Part shown: one piece after another, positions 27,240-35,181 of the stretch
Position numbering within the stretch: position 1 is the stretch's first letter
Layout of the letters: each line of letters begins with the position of its first letter
Notes under the pieces: model-generated
The model's input: the letters and a program-made list of their open reading frames with translations, nothing else
Databases searched by the model: none
Told to the model about the DNA's origin: nothing
Assembly: GCF_030407435.1 (NCBI RefSeq)
Contig: NZ_JASDDK010000001.1
Span: forward strand, 248,001 to 312,000
Source: Winogradskyella bathintestinalis
GTDB taxonomy: Bacteria > Bacteroidota > Bacteroidia > Flavobacteriales > Flavobacteriaceae
DNA: 64,000 nucleotides
Direction of reading: 5' to 3'
Translations under genes and position numbers: made by a program

Positions 27240-28268
27240 TCAACTTAAAAACCAAGAGTACTTGGAATCCCCATTGAGAGTTTGTGCCAATCCATTTGAA
27301 AAATCAAAAGCATTGACAGTTCTATCCAGAAAAGAATCTATATAAGAACTCTTATTTGCTGATGTAAAAAGGTTATAGACATTCCATAAGTTGATGTTTC
27401 CATTTTCATCTTTACAATAGCTCTTATCCTCATAATAATCCTTTGCAATAGTATTCATTTGTCTATCTGCAAAATCCATTTGTGGTAATCCTTTTCTTTG
27501 GTCTTTAGGCAAATAATTATACAATCTTGTTTTACCTATGAGTTGAGCAAACTGATGTTCAGTTAAACTCTGTTGAGTGAGTTCTCTCATTGCTTTTAAA
27601 TGAGTTTCTGCTTCATAACCATTAATTACTTCAGTAATCTTATGCTGAAGTTCTTCATACCCTCCTACTCTCATTTCTGAAGTAAAACCATCTGAAGAAA
27701 TACAAAGGTTACAGCATACCATATTTTGAAATCCAATAAAGAATTTAAACTTTTCATAAGTCTTCTTACTGTAAAGGTTCTCATGGTTGTAAGCTCTAAC
27801 TCCACCCACCATCAAGGAAAGCGTATTTCCATTAATAGTCTCTGTTATTGTGGGTACTCTTATCACAAATGCCATTCTCTCAAAATATTGGGTTTTCTCA
27901 TGTTCTAGTAACTCTTTGGCTGATTTGTGAATAGCATCACTGGTTCTACCCTTTATCTCATGACTTACTCTTATTTCAGGAAGATCTATCTGCTGATGGT
28001 TAAAGGCATTACCAACACACTCTTGTGCTATCTCAATAAATTCCTGATGTGCTATGGTTCTTTCATTGTCCTTGGCAAATACAGGAATGATATTGTCCTG
28101 CCTTAAATGAGAGAGGTTAACCTCTTTTGTGTTAGCCTCAATGAATGGGTTGATTTTATACTTATTTCTTTCTGATGGTACTCTCAATTCTGTAACAGAT
28201 TGTTTTATACCATCAGAAATAGAAGATACATTATCGTCCTGACTGTGGTGTACTTTTATTAATTCCAT
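27240..28268 (-). CDS. DUF3871 family protein
   Basis: The 342-residue protein matches the DUF3871 family often found on Bacteroidota mobile elements, with characteristic segments such as PEIRVSHEIKGRTSDAIH, LSLMVGGVRAYNHENLYS and FFIGFQNMVCCNLCISSDG. The family resembles DUF932-type proteins of phages and plasmids, which are linked to DNA replication or recombination, but its biochemical role is not established. Its start overlaps the end of the RecA-like ATPase gene by 38 bases, indicating translational coupling and joint function. A terminator follows its stop. Confidence 0.82.
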   Translation of the reverse strand: MELIKVHHSQDDNVSSISDGIKQSVTELRVPSERNKYKINPFIEANTKEVNLSHLRQDNIIPVFAKDNERTIAHQEFIEIAQECVGNAFNHQQIDLPEIRVSHEIKGRTSDAIHKSAKELLEHEKTQYFERMAFVIRVPTITETINGNTLSLMVGGVRAYNHENLYSKKTYEKFKFFIGFQNMVCCNLCISSDGFTSEMRVGGYEELQHKITEVINGYEAETHLKAMRELTQQSLTEHQFAQLIGKTRLYNYLPKDQRKGLPQMDFADRQMNTIAKDYYEDKSYCKDENGNINLWNVYNLFTSANKSSYIDSFLDRTVNAFDFSNGLAQTLNGDSKYSWFLS

Positions 28269-29103
28269 TTGAACTAAAATTTTCTGGTTTAACTAAATTT
28301 TCTAATTGTTGTTTTTTGCTCTGATATTGAGCATTCAATGATTGTTGAAATTGTGGAAATTCTTTATAAAGTTTCATCAATTCACTTATGGATAAACACT
28401 CATTAATACGTTTTAAGACATCTTCTTGTGAACTTGGTGAATTACACCATTCCAAGATTCTTTTTCCTGTGGCTGTGCTTATCATGAACTCTGGTTTATC
28501 ATTGAACAGATTGGTTCTGTCCTTACTTGCAGTTGCAAAATGTTTTGAGTCAATATCAAAAACTAATGTAAATTCGTATTCCACACCATCTCTTTGCACA
28601 GCTTTCAGTCCTACCTTTTCAGGCACATACTTTCCATTCTTTTGATTCAGCACATAATCTTGTTTGGTTCTCATAGTGGCAATAAAATGAGCTGGTGATT
28701 GTAAAATCTTATCTACAAAGGCTTTTTGTCTAGGTGTTACCTTGTTCCAATTTGTGAAACTGTTTCCTGGCAACTTACTATGGAAATCTATTAATTCATC
28801 CCAACAGTGACTTGTGCTATCCACGATAATAACTTCCATTCCTGCCTCAAGACAAATATCAATAGCTTGAATATACTTCTCAGGTGTATAAGGTGGTTGC
28901 ATATTTAGCACACTGTAATTACCTAAATGTGCATAAAGGTCTGAACTTCCATTTTCAGTATCTATGACAGCTACTTTTGAAAGATTATCATTGGTTAATC
29001 CTTTTGCAAGTAAAAGGGCTGACATTGTTTTGCCAGCCCCTGCACTTCCTTGTAAAGCCATTTTAATCTTGGCTTGTTTTCTTTCTGATTTTCTTAATTT
29101 CAT
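28231..29103 (-). CDS. RecA-like ATPase (phage Sak4-type)
   Basis: The protein (290 residues) starts with basic residues and a Walker A motif (QGSAGAGKT, about 18-26). A Walker B-like strand is EVIIVDSTSHCWDE near residue 95, and a motif with TMRTKQDYVL follows. The core resembles phage nucleotide-binding proteins of the Sak4 group, minimal RecA-like single-strand annealing recombinases. The C-terminal 60 residues are helical and glutamine-rich. In Bacteroidota islands this gene is commonly paired with DUF3871, as here. Its promoter region carries a long inverted repeat at 29127-29224. Confidence 0.75.
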   Translation of the reverse strand: MKLRKSERKQAKIKMALQGSAGAGKTMSALLLAKGLTNDNLSKVAVIDTENGSSDLYAHLGNYSVLNMQPPYTPEKYIQAIDICLEAGMEVIIVDSTSHCWDELIDFHSKLPGNSFTNWNKVTPRQKAFVDKILQSPAHFIATMRTKQDYVLNQKNGKYVPEKVGLKAVQRDGVEYEFTLVFDIDSKHFATASKDRTNLFNDKPEFMISTATGKRILEWCNSPSSQEDVLKRINECLSISELMKLYKEFPQFQQSLNAQYQSKKQQLENLVKPENFSSNGINKSTPQSGR

Positions 29104-29126
29104 AATTATAAGTTTTAAAGTTTATT

Positions 29127-29224
29127 TTCCATCAAGGGAAATCCTCTGATAAAAGAGTACAACCTTGAAAATTAATTTATATATAGATATGTAATCTTTA
29201 GTGAGAGGAAATCCACTGATGGAA
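29127..29224. repeat. Imperfect inverted repeat upstream of the ATPase operon
   Basis: Two 21-base arms, 29127-29147 (TTCCATCA...ATCCTCT) and 29204-29224 (AGAGGA...TGATGGAA), are complementary at all but about four central positions. They lie 56 bases apart, just upstream of the ATPase start at 29103. A partial third copy (GGAAATCC) follows the right arm. The spacing suits a looped operator or an origin-like site. No gene lies in this stretch. Confidence 0.5.
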
Positions 29225-29241
29225 ATCCTTCCCATAAAAAA

Positions 29242-29263
29242 AGAGGAACATTTCTGCTCCTCT
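29242..29263 (-). terminator. Rho-independent terminator
   Basis: AGAGGA (29242-29247) pairs with TCCTCT (29258-29263), and on the minus strand a run of seven thymines follows. It lies directly after the stop (29271) of the winged-helix gene. Confidence 0.7.
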
Positions 29264-29270
29264 TCTATAA

Positions 29271-30020
29271 TTATTGCATTTGATTTCTTTTATTAGAATC
29301 TTTTGGAATTTTTTTCCTTCTTAATCCAGATTTAAGATATTTATCTATATCATGCTTAATATCCCATTCTATCTCTTCATCTAAGAATATTTCAGGGATT
29401 AACTCAATGATTCTAGCAGTATCTAATGAATAATATGTAACCTGTCTCTGTTTATTCTCAATTAGAGAGCTTACAACTTTAGATTCTAAAAAGCCTAATT
29501 CCTTGAATCTTTTAATAATTGTAACTGCTCTATCTTTTTTTATTCCCATCTCCTCAAATATGGTTGGAAATGAGAGAAAAAATGGAACAAAACCAAAATA
29601 TTCATATTTCATTAATAGGAACTCAAATAAAACCCTTTCATCACAAATGAAAAATTTACTGTTATAGTTAATAAATCTATTTAGACGCAAACCGAAAATA
29701 GAGTTATAGTCAACAACAATTAAGTTATTTCCCTCACTATCACATTGGAATAAATCGTCTTGTTTCAGTACTATCTTTGAAAACTCACTTAATAATTGTC
29801 CATTTTCAATACCTCCAAAACCATCATTCCTTACAGGAATTAATAAATATTTGACTCCAGTTTGAAGATTTTCTTCCTTAGTTTTTTCAAAATCATAAAG
29901 AGGAATTTCAATAATAGTGTCTTCATCAAATATGTCTTCGTGATTTTCTTCTTGATGGATTGCTTCATTTTGTTCAATACAATCCTCTGGGTTAACATAC
30001 CCAAACTTTAATTTTTCCAT
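29271..30020 (-). CDS. Winged-helix DNA-binding protein, replication-initiator-like
   Basis: The ATG at 30020 (MEKLKFGYVNPEDC) is chosen; the longer frame to 30086 would start with TTG and add a phenylalanine-rich, unlikely N-terminus. The protein has 249 residues. The segment at about 155-215 (LSFPTIFEEMGIKKDRAVTIIKRFKELGFLESKVV) is a winged helix-turn-helix like that of plasmid and ICE replication or regulatory proteins. The C-terminus is very basic (LRRKKIPKDSNKRNQMQ). The N-terminal 70 residues are acidic. It is divergent from the HNH nuclease gene across about 200 bases. Its function as initiator or regulator is not resolved. Confidence 0.6.
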   Translation of the reverse strand: MEKLKFGYVNPEDCIEQNEAIHQEENHEDIFDEDTIIEIPLYDFEKTKEENLQTGVKYLLIPVRNDGFGGIENGQLLSEFSKIVLKQDDLFQCDSEGNNLIVVDYNSIFGLRLNRFINYNSKFFICDERVLFEFLLMKYEYFGFVPFFLSFPTIFEEMGIKKDRAVTIIKRFKELGFLESKVVSSLIENKQRQVTYYSLDTARIIELIPEIFLDEEIEWDIKHDIDKYLKSGLRRKKIPKDSNKRNQMQ

Positions 30021-30218
30021 AATTTTTGAAAAATTTAAATTAAAAAAATAGAAAAACTCATCTTTAGGCTTAAAGAAATAAGCCAAAGTTCAAAAGAATG
30101 AACTTGAAAAACTCATTAGGTTGGTAAGTAGTACAAAATTAATAAAAATGTTTAATATTCATGTTTTTCTTAACTGATTTTCAGAAATATCTGAATCATT
30201 TATATAGATTTGTGATTA

Positions 30219-31202
30219 ATGACTGAGGTAATTAATAAATACATTCATCTATTTGAGACCTTAAATAGAGGCTATAATAAAGGTTTGGGGAAAGCTCCGC
30301 ATAAGCCTATATTACTGTTATCAATTATTCAACTTATCCAAAGAAAAGAGATTGTTTCAAATAGAATTTTCATAACACCAGAACTCTTATTAGAATTTAA
30401 GAACATTTGGAATGTTATGGTTGACACGCCTCATGTTCCAAATTTTGCACTTCCATTTTTCCATATGAGAAGTGAATCTTTTTGGCATCTAGTTATTAAA
30501 CCAGGAATGGAACTAATTGTAACAAAATCAAAAAGCATTAAAAGTTTCAAAAATTTAAAAGAATCTATTGCTTTTGCTGAAATTGATAGGCATCTATTTG
30601 AATTGTTATCTGATAGTTCAACAAGAACAATTTTAGAACAGGTTATTATTCAAAAATATTTTAATAATACAGAGTCAAATTATTCAATAATCCTCTCAAA
30701 TGTCAATAATGAAGTATTGAAAATTGAGAGTCAAATACTGAATGAACCTAAAGCTGAATATCAAAATCACTTAAAAGAGTTAAGGACATCATTAGATGAT
30801 GATGAATACGAAGAAGAATTATTTATTAGAGGTGGATTATTTAAAAAGACCATCCCAAAAATCTATAATCACTCTTGTTGTATATCAGGAATGAGGATTG
30901 AATCATCACAAAATGCTCAAATGATAGATGCTTGTCACATTATACCATTTAGCATTTCAAATGATGATACAATCCCAAATGGTATATCCTTATCCCCAAA
31001 TTTACATAGAGCTTTTGATAGAGGCTTGATTACCATTAACCAAGATCACATAGTTAGAATATCTCCTACGGTTACTGAAAATGAAACTATGTTTTCTTTG
31101 TCTCAGTTTAATGGAAATCAAATTATGCTTCCTGAAAAAGCTTCTTGGTATCCCTCTCCAGAATCACTTCAGTGGCATAACAAAGAAATTTTTGCTCTCT
31201 AA
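30219..31202 (+). CDS. HNH restriction endonuclease, phosphorothioate-DNA-binding type
   Basis: The 327-residue protein has an N-terminal domain with the GKAPHKPILLLSI motif (about residues 23-36) shared with the sulfur-binding-domain nucleases related to ScoMcrA. Its C-terminal HNH domain runs over DACHIIPFS, then ISLSPNLHRAFDRGLITI, with the catalytic histidine in CH-II and Asn/His in NLH. Family members cut DNA carrying phosphorothioate or other modifications, acting as type IV restriction enzymes. There is no dnd gene in the window, consistent with a stand-alone modification-dependent enzyme. It converges on the integrase gene, and the stop codons overlap by four bases. Confidence 0.75.
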   Translation: MTEVINKYIHLFETLNRGYNKGLGKAPHKPILLLSIIQLIQRKEIVSNRIFITPELLLEFKNIWNVMVDTPHVPNFALPFFHMRSESFWHLVIKPGMELIVTKSKSIKSFKNLKESIAFAEIDRHLFELLSDSSTRTILEQVIIQKYFNNTESNYSIILSNVNNEVLKIESQILNEPKAEYQNHLKELRTSLDDDEYEEELFIRGGLFKKTIPKIYNHSCCISGMRIESSQNAQMIDACHIIPFSISNDDTIPNGISLSPNLHRAFDRGLITINQDHIVRISPTVTENETMFSLSQFNGNQIMLPEKASWYPSPESLQWHNKEIFAL

Positions 31203-32410
31203 GTATTAAACTTTTTGTTGAGCTTAATCATCTCCTCACTAATCTTTCTCTCCACAATTTGACCATAATGCTCCTGAGTGGTTTGCATTTTAGCATGACC
31301 TAATAATTTAGAAACTATTTCCATAGGAACATCATTATAAAGCAATACAGTAGTTGCAAAAGTCTTTCTGGCAATATGGTGAGTCAGATTGATTTTAATT
31401 CCTGTCACATCAGCTATTTCTTTTAAATAAGCATTGAACTTAGGATTTGATATTCTAGGAAATACAAAATCTAATTCTTCTTGATGGTACTTTTCCATAA
31501 TCAATTTTGCCTGTGGCATTAATGGAACTTTATAACTTCTTGAAGTTTTAACTCTATGAACAACCAACCAAAGGTTTCCATCAAACTCAACAATAATATC
31601 AGACTTTTTTAAGGCAATCATTTCTTTAAAAGCCAATCCAGTATAACAACAAAATACAAACATGTCTTTGATTTGTTGCAACCTCTTAATTTCAAAAGTC
31701 TTATTCTCCAACCTTAATAGCTCCTCTTGTGATAGGTACACAATCTCTTTCTTTATTCTCCTTGCTTTATAGAGCATAAATGGGTCTTTATCCAAATAGT
31801 CCTCTGCAATAGCATATTTAATTGACCTTCTAAATCTTTGAATGACTTTATTTAAAGTTATCTGAGCAAAGTTCTTTTCAGTTTTAAGATAGTATTCATA
31901 ATGGTCAATAAAACTACTTTTTACAGTTGAAAGTTTTATATCCTTAGTTTTATATTTCCATCTAATAAAGCTTTTAAGATGTTTACCATAGGCTATATAT
32001 TTTTTGTGAGTATCATTATTTAACTCTTTACCCACTAGTCTTTCTAAGTATTGTAAAAACAGTCCATAAACTTCAACTACTCCAACATCTGTTTTAACAG
32101 TTTCTCCTTTGTACTGTCTAAAAATATCTTCTACATCAAAACTCACTTGATTAACTTGAAGCATTAAAAAAGCCTGATTAATTTGAGATATAATCAGGCT
32201 TAATTGTGTGTTTAGAAAGTTGTGTTCTTTTTCTGGTGGTTTGACTAATTGGTTTTTGCTATCCCAATTTTCTGGATAAATATAGTACCCTGTTGCAAAC
32301 TCCTTCCTTTGTTTTTTATAAGTAATTCTACAATAAAGAGGAGAAGTATTGTCTTTCTTTTTCCTGCTTTTGTAAATTACAAATAAAATAGTCACCCTAT
32401 TTATCTGCAT
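31199..32410 (-). CDS. Tyrosine recombinase (integrase) of the island
   Basis: The 403-residue protein has the Bacteroidota layout: an N-terminal arm-binding domain (TILFVIYKSRKKKDN, YPENWD), a SAM-like core-binding domain and a C-terminal catalytic domain. The HxxR motif (HHIARKTFATT), the LLGHAKMQTTQEHY histidine and the tyrosine nucleophile are present. The first catalytic arginine is replaced: the motif normally reading TGLR is TGLAFKEM. Such a substitution is known in IntDOT-like enzymes. It lies 134 bases from the right 182-base repeat, as expected for the enzyme that integrated this island into tRNA-Asp. Confidence 0.93.
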   Translation of the reverse strand: MQINRVTILFVIYKSRKKKDNTSPLYCRITYKKQRKEFATGYYIYPENWDSKNQLVKPPEKEHNFLNTQLSLIISQINQAFLMLQVNQVSFDVEDIFRQYKGETVKTDVGVVEVYGLFLQYLERLVGKELNNDTHKKYIAYGKHLKSFIRWKYKTKDIKLSTVKSSFIDHYEYYLKTEKNFAQITLNKVIQRFRRSIKYAIAEDYLDKDPFMLYKARRIKKEIVYLSQEELLRLENKTFEIKRLQQIKDMFVFCCYTGLAFKEMIALKKSDIIVEFDGNLWLVVHRVKTSRSYKVPLMPQAKLIMEKYHQEELDFVFPRISNPKFNAYLKEIADVTGIKINLTHHIARKTFATTVLLYNDVPMEIVSKLLGHAKMQTTQEHYGQIVERKISEEMIKLNKKFNT

Positions 32411-32544
32411 AATTGGTAGTTTTAATAGTTTTTAAAAAATGTATTTATTTGATTTTGTGAAAGATAGAGCATCCCCTTTTTGAAAAATTAGTGTCCCCTT
32501 AAAATGCTCCTATTTTGATGGTATTAGAAGATTTGTTACCATCC

Positions 32545-32726
32545 TAAAACAAAAAAGCATCCCAATCTTCTTATTCAGAAAAAAGGAAAGCTTCTCATTG
32601 GATTACCAAATCACTTTGGTAAACTACATCCAAGATTTCTCTTGGAACAACACAACGTCTTTAAATTGCTTAAAAAAAGCCTCAATTTCTTGAAGCTTCT
32701 TTTTGCAATTTTAGCGGTCTGGACGG
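32545..32726. repeat. Right attachment-site repeat
   Basis: This is the second perfect copy of the 182-base sequence at 13847-14028. It ends in the same tRNA-Asp 3' bases, but here the tRNA similarity continues to 32736. It therefore retains about ten more bases of the gene than the left copy. It is the junction between the island and the conjugative element. Confidence 0.9.
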
Positions 32727-32736
32727 GACTCGAACC
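32715..32736 (-). pseudogene. 3' remnant of tRNA-Asp
   Basis: On the minus strand this reads GGTTCGAGTCCCGTCCAGACCG, the T-loop, 3' T-stem, acceptor strand and discriminator base of a bacterial tRNA-Asp. The 5' T-stem and everything before it are replaced by unrelated sequence (CAA instead of the pairing bases). It is therefore not a gene but the att core left by integration. Confidence 0.8.
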
Positions 32737-32973
32737 TTGCTTGGCGAGCCCTGTCGCTGTGGCACTTCTGCCAAATATTTTTATCTATGTTGACGATTTG
32801 TGAACTAATTCTCGTGAGTTGTAGTTCAATTTGATTCGTCTGATGCAAAAATAATAATTCTTTTCAATTAACAACATTTATTACCAATAAATATTAAACT
32901 AATATATTACCAATGAATTGAAAATAAAAATTTAACTAAGGGGGTTTATTATCATACAATATGACCGCAATTT

Positions 32974-33110
32974 AAACTCGTAAAATACTTCCATCAAAAG
33001 ACTACGGCATAAAGCCAACGTCTCTTCCATCGCTTATTTATTCCGTTTCCTTTTGAGCCAAGATTTTATCTTCCGTTTGGTTTCTGCTCAAATATTGTTT
33101 AATCTAAAAT
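32974..33110 (+). promoter_or_regulatory. Conserved 5' leader, copy 1
   Basis: The 137 bases ahead of the ParB-like gene are nearly the same as 35037-35170 ahead of the DUF932 gene (about 85-90 percent identity by eye). The shared part runs from AAACTCGTAAAATAC through GACTACGGCATAAAGCC to a TTTGAGC...GCTCAAA stem and AATATTGTTTAATCTAAA. The conserved stem closes in both copies although the loop sequence differs. Only a shared promoter or RNA control element explains such a duplicated, non-coding block. Confidence 0.7.
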
Positions 33111-33119
33111 TTGAGTATT

Positions 33120-34916
33120 ATGACAACAAAAGCGAGTACCACAAGAAAGAGCGGTAAAAAAATTACCACCGCCAAGAAAGAAGTCAAAGAAAAATTGACA
33201 CAAAAAGCGATTGGGCTTCAGATTGAGAACCTATCAACTGCAAAGGTCATTCCCGACCCGATGCAACCCAGAAAGACTTTTAATGAAGCACATCTGCAAC
33301 AGCTTTCCGAAAGCGTCAAAAAGCACGGTGTTCTACAGCCTATTACAGTCCGAAAATCTGGAAACGAATTTATCATCGTGATGGGCGAACGTAGGTATCG
33401 AGCAAGTAAGATGGCCGACAAGAAAACTATTCCGTGTATTGTCAGGGAATATAAGAACAACGATGTTCTTGAAATTCAAATCATCGAAAATCTGCAAAGG
33501 CAGGATGTTGAACCTACCGAAGAAGCTGAGGCGATTGCTTACTTAAGCGAAAAATATGCGCTTACAGAAATTGCAAAGCGATTGGGAAGAACAGATAACT
33601 TTATCAGACAACGATTAAAGCTGGCTGGTTTAATTGAAGGTTTTAAGCATTTTGTTCGTAATGGCGAAATGACGATTTCGTTAGGTGTGGGTGTTGCACT
33701 TTTTGAACCAGAAGAACAGCAGATGATGTTGGAAACGATGGGCGAAGATTTTAGTGCCCATCAGGTGAACAGGATGATTAAAGACCAGACCTATGATTTG
33801 GAAAAAGCATCTTTTGATGTAAATGATAAGAAATTGGTGCCAAAAGTAGGCTCTTGTATTGAATGTCCGTTTAACGCGGCAAATCAAGGTAATCTTTTCG
33901 GCGATGGCAAAATGGTTTGTACAAAATCAGCTTGTTATGAAACGAAGAAAAGCAAGTCGTTCTTGAATTTGATTGAAAAATCGAAACAAGAGAACATACT
34001 GTTAATTCCTGAAATACGACAGTATTGGGCAGACGAGGAAAACAATCAGCTGATTATTTCACAATTGGAAAAGAACGGTTTGAAAGTCTATTTGCTGGAT
34101 GATGTTGAAATCATAGAAAATCCGATAAAGCCAACAATTGAGGACATCAAGAAAGAATACCAACATTACGATTATTCCGAAGATGAATTTAAAGCTGAGC
34201 TGGATGAAGCCTTACAGCAATACGAAGAAGAATTGGAAAAATACAATTCCGCTAAAGAAAATGAATTTGTAAAAGGTATTGTGTTCCATCCTGAAACATA
34301 CAGACACAAAGAAGTCTTTATAAAGATTGTTGAACAGTCCAAAAATGAATCGACATCGTATTCAGCACCTTTGGAAAACAGAAAAATGGCAGATTGTTCC
34401 CCTGAAGAACAGATAATTAAAATCAACGAAAGGGAAATACGCAAGAAGCAAATAGAGAACAACAAGCAGTTTGAAGAAGTTGTTGAAATGATTAGAGACA
34501 CCAAATACATTGATACGAAGAAAACACTTTCGGTGGATGAAATGGTAGCATTCTCATTGACGTTGTATGAAAACAATGTAGATTATGTTGGACGACAAAG
34601 ATTCTTTTCAAATTTATTGGGCAATACATCCAAGATGACAGATGAAGAAATTGTTGAGAGTTTCAAAAAGAAGTTTAAAAAGGAAATCTTTCATAAGTTG
34701 ATACGGTATATACTAACGAAGCAAGTGCATTTTGGCGAAAGCAATCACGTTAATAATCTGACTAACATTTCATTCTACAATGCGATGCAAGGTTATTACA
34801 AGTCCAAGATTGACGGCATCGAAAAAGAATATGCCGAAAAAAGAAACAAGCGTGAAGAACGTTTGAAAGAGCGAATAACAGTTCTTGAAAAGCAAATTCA
34901 AGGATTGAAAGAGTAG
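33120..34916 (+). CDS. ParB/RepB/Spo0J-family nuclease-domain protein
   Basis: The start at ATG 33120 is preferred to a TTG nine bases upstream. The ParB N-terminal domain lies at about residues 35-125 (VIPDPMQPRKTF, LQPITVRK, VMGERRYRAS, QIIENLQRQDVEP). A helix-turn-helix follows (ALTEIAKRLGRTDNFIRQRLKLAGL) at about 145-170. A cysteine pair region (GSCIECPFN, CTKSAC) and a long coiled-coil C-terminus complete 598 residues, longer than chromosomal ParB. No ParA gene is adjacent. ParB-like proteins of conjugative elements may aid stability or regulate transfer. It shares its duplicated leader with the DUF932 gene downstream. Confidence 0.85.
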   Translation: MTTKASTTRKSGKKITTAKKEVKEKLTQKAIGLQIENLSTAKVIPDPMQPRKTFNEAHLQQLSESVKKHGVLQPITVRKSGNEFIIVMGERRYRASKMADKKTIPCIVREYKNNDVLEIQIIENLQRQDVEPTEEAEAIAYLSEKYALTEIAKRLGRTDNFIRQRLKLAGLIEGFKHFVRNGEMTISLGVGVALFEPEEQQMMLETMGEDFSAHQVNRMIKDQTYDLEKASFDVNDKKLVPKVGSCIECPFNAANQGNLFGDGKMVCTKSACYETKKSKSFLNLIEKSKQENILLIPEIRQYWADEENNQLIISQLEKNGLKVYLLDDVEIIENPIKPTIEDIKKEYQHYDYSEDEFKAELDEALQQYEEELEKYNSAKENEFVKGIVFHPETYRHKEVFIKIVEQSKNESTSYSAPLENRKMADCSPEEQIIKINEREIRKKQIENNKQFEEVVEMIRDTKYIDTKKTLSVDEMVAFSLTLYENNVDYVGRQRFFSNLLGNTSKMTDEEIVESFKKKFKKEIFHKLIRYILTKQVHFGESNHVNNLTNISFYNAMQGYYKSKIDGIEKEYAEKRNKREERLKERITVLEKQIQGLKE

Positions 34917-34930
34917 CTTTTGTTGTTTGA

Positions 34931-34970
34931 AGAAGGATTGGCATTCGTGCTGGTCCTTCTTTTTTTTTTA
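34931..34970 (+). terminator. Rho-independent terminator
   Basis: AGAAGGA (34931-34937) pairs with TCCTTCT (34954-34960), followed by a run of nine thymines. It is 14 bases after the stop of the ParB-like gene. Confidence 0.85.
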
Positions 34971-35036
34971 TAATAGACACTTGGTTAAAATGGTCAAGGA
35001 ATAGAGAGAATAATCAATCAATAGTAACGCAAAGGT

Positions 35037-35170
35037 AAACTCGTAAAATACACCCATCAAAAGACTACGGCATAAAGCCACCGCTTCTTCCCTTACTTAT
35101 TTATTCCGTTTCCTTTTGAGCTGAGATTTTAGCTTCCGTTTGGGTTAAGCTCAAATATTGTTTAATCTAA
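35037..35170 (+). promoter_or_regulatory. Conserved 5' leader, copy 2
   Basis: This copy precedes the DUF932 gene and ends about eleven bases before its ATG. It has the same ordered blocks as the copy at 32974-33110, including the TTTGAGC/GCTCAAA stem arms, with scattered substitutions. Both copies are placed at equal distance from a start codon, consistent with co-regulation of two early element genes. Confidence 0.7.
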
Positions 35171-35181
35171 ATTCAAAAGCT

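Larger units (their letters stand above)
14029..32726. mobile_element. Integrated genomic island at tRNA-Asp (18,698 bp)
   Basis: The island is bounded by perfect 182-base direct repeats with tRNA-Asp 3'-end sequence and has a tyrosine recombinase at its right end, 134 bases from the repeat. Gene content is typical of accessory DNA: XRE repressor with divergent operator, RadC-like JAB protein, DUF3871 and RecA-like ATPase, winged-helix protein, nucleases and many unrecognised genes. Coding is even more AT-rich than in the flanks. No relaxase or conjugation gene lies inside, so it is an integrative island that is either non-mobilisable or mobilised from elsewhere. The neighbouring conjugative element could supply transfer functions, which is inference. 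Confidence 0.88.

Noticed and set aside
32700-32780. Complete tRNA gene at the island-element junction
   Set aside because: Only the T-loop, 3' T-stem and acceptor strand of tRNA-Asp are present; the anticodon and D arms are absent.
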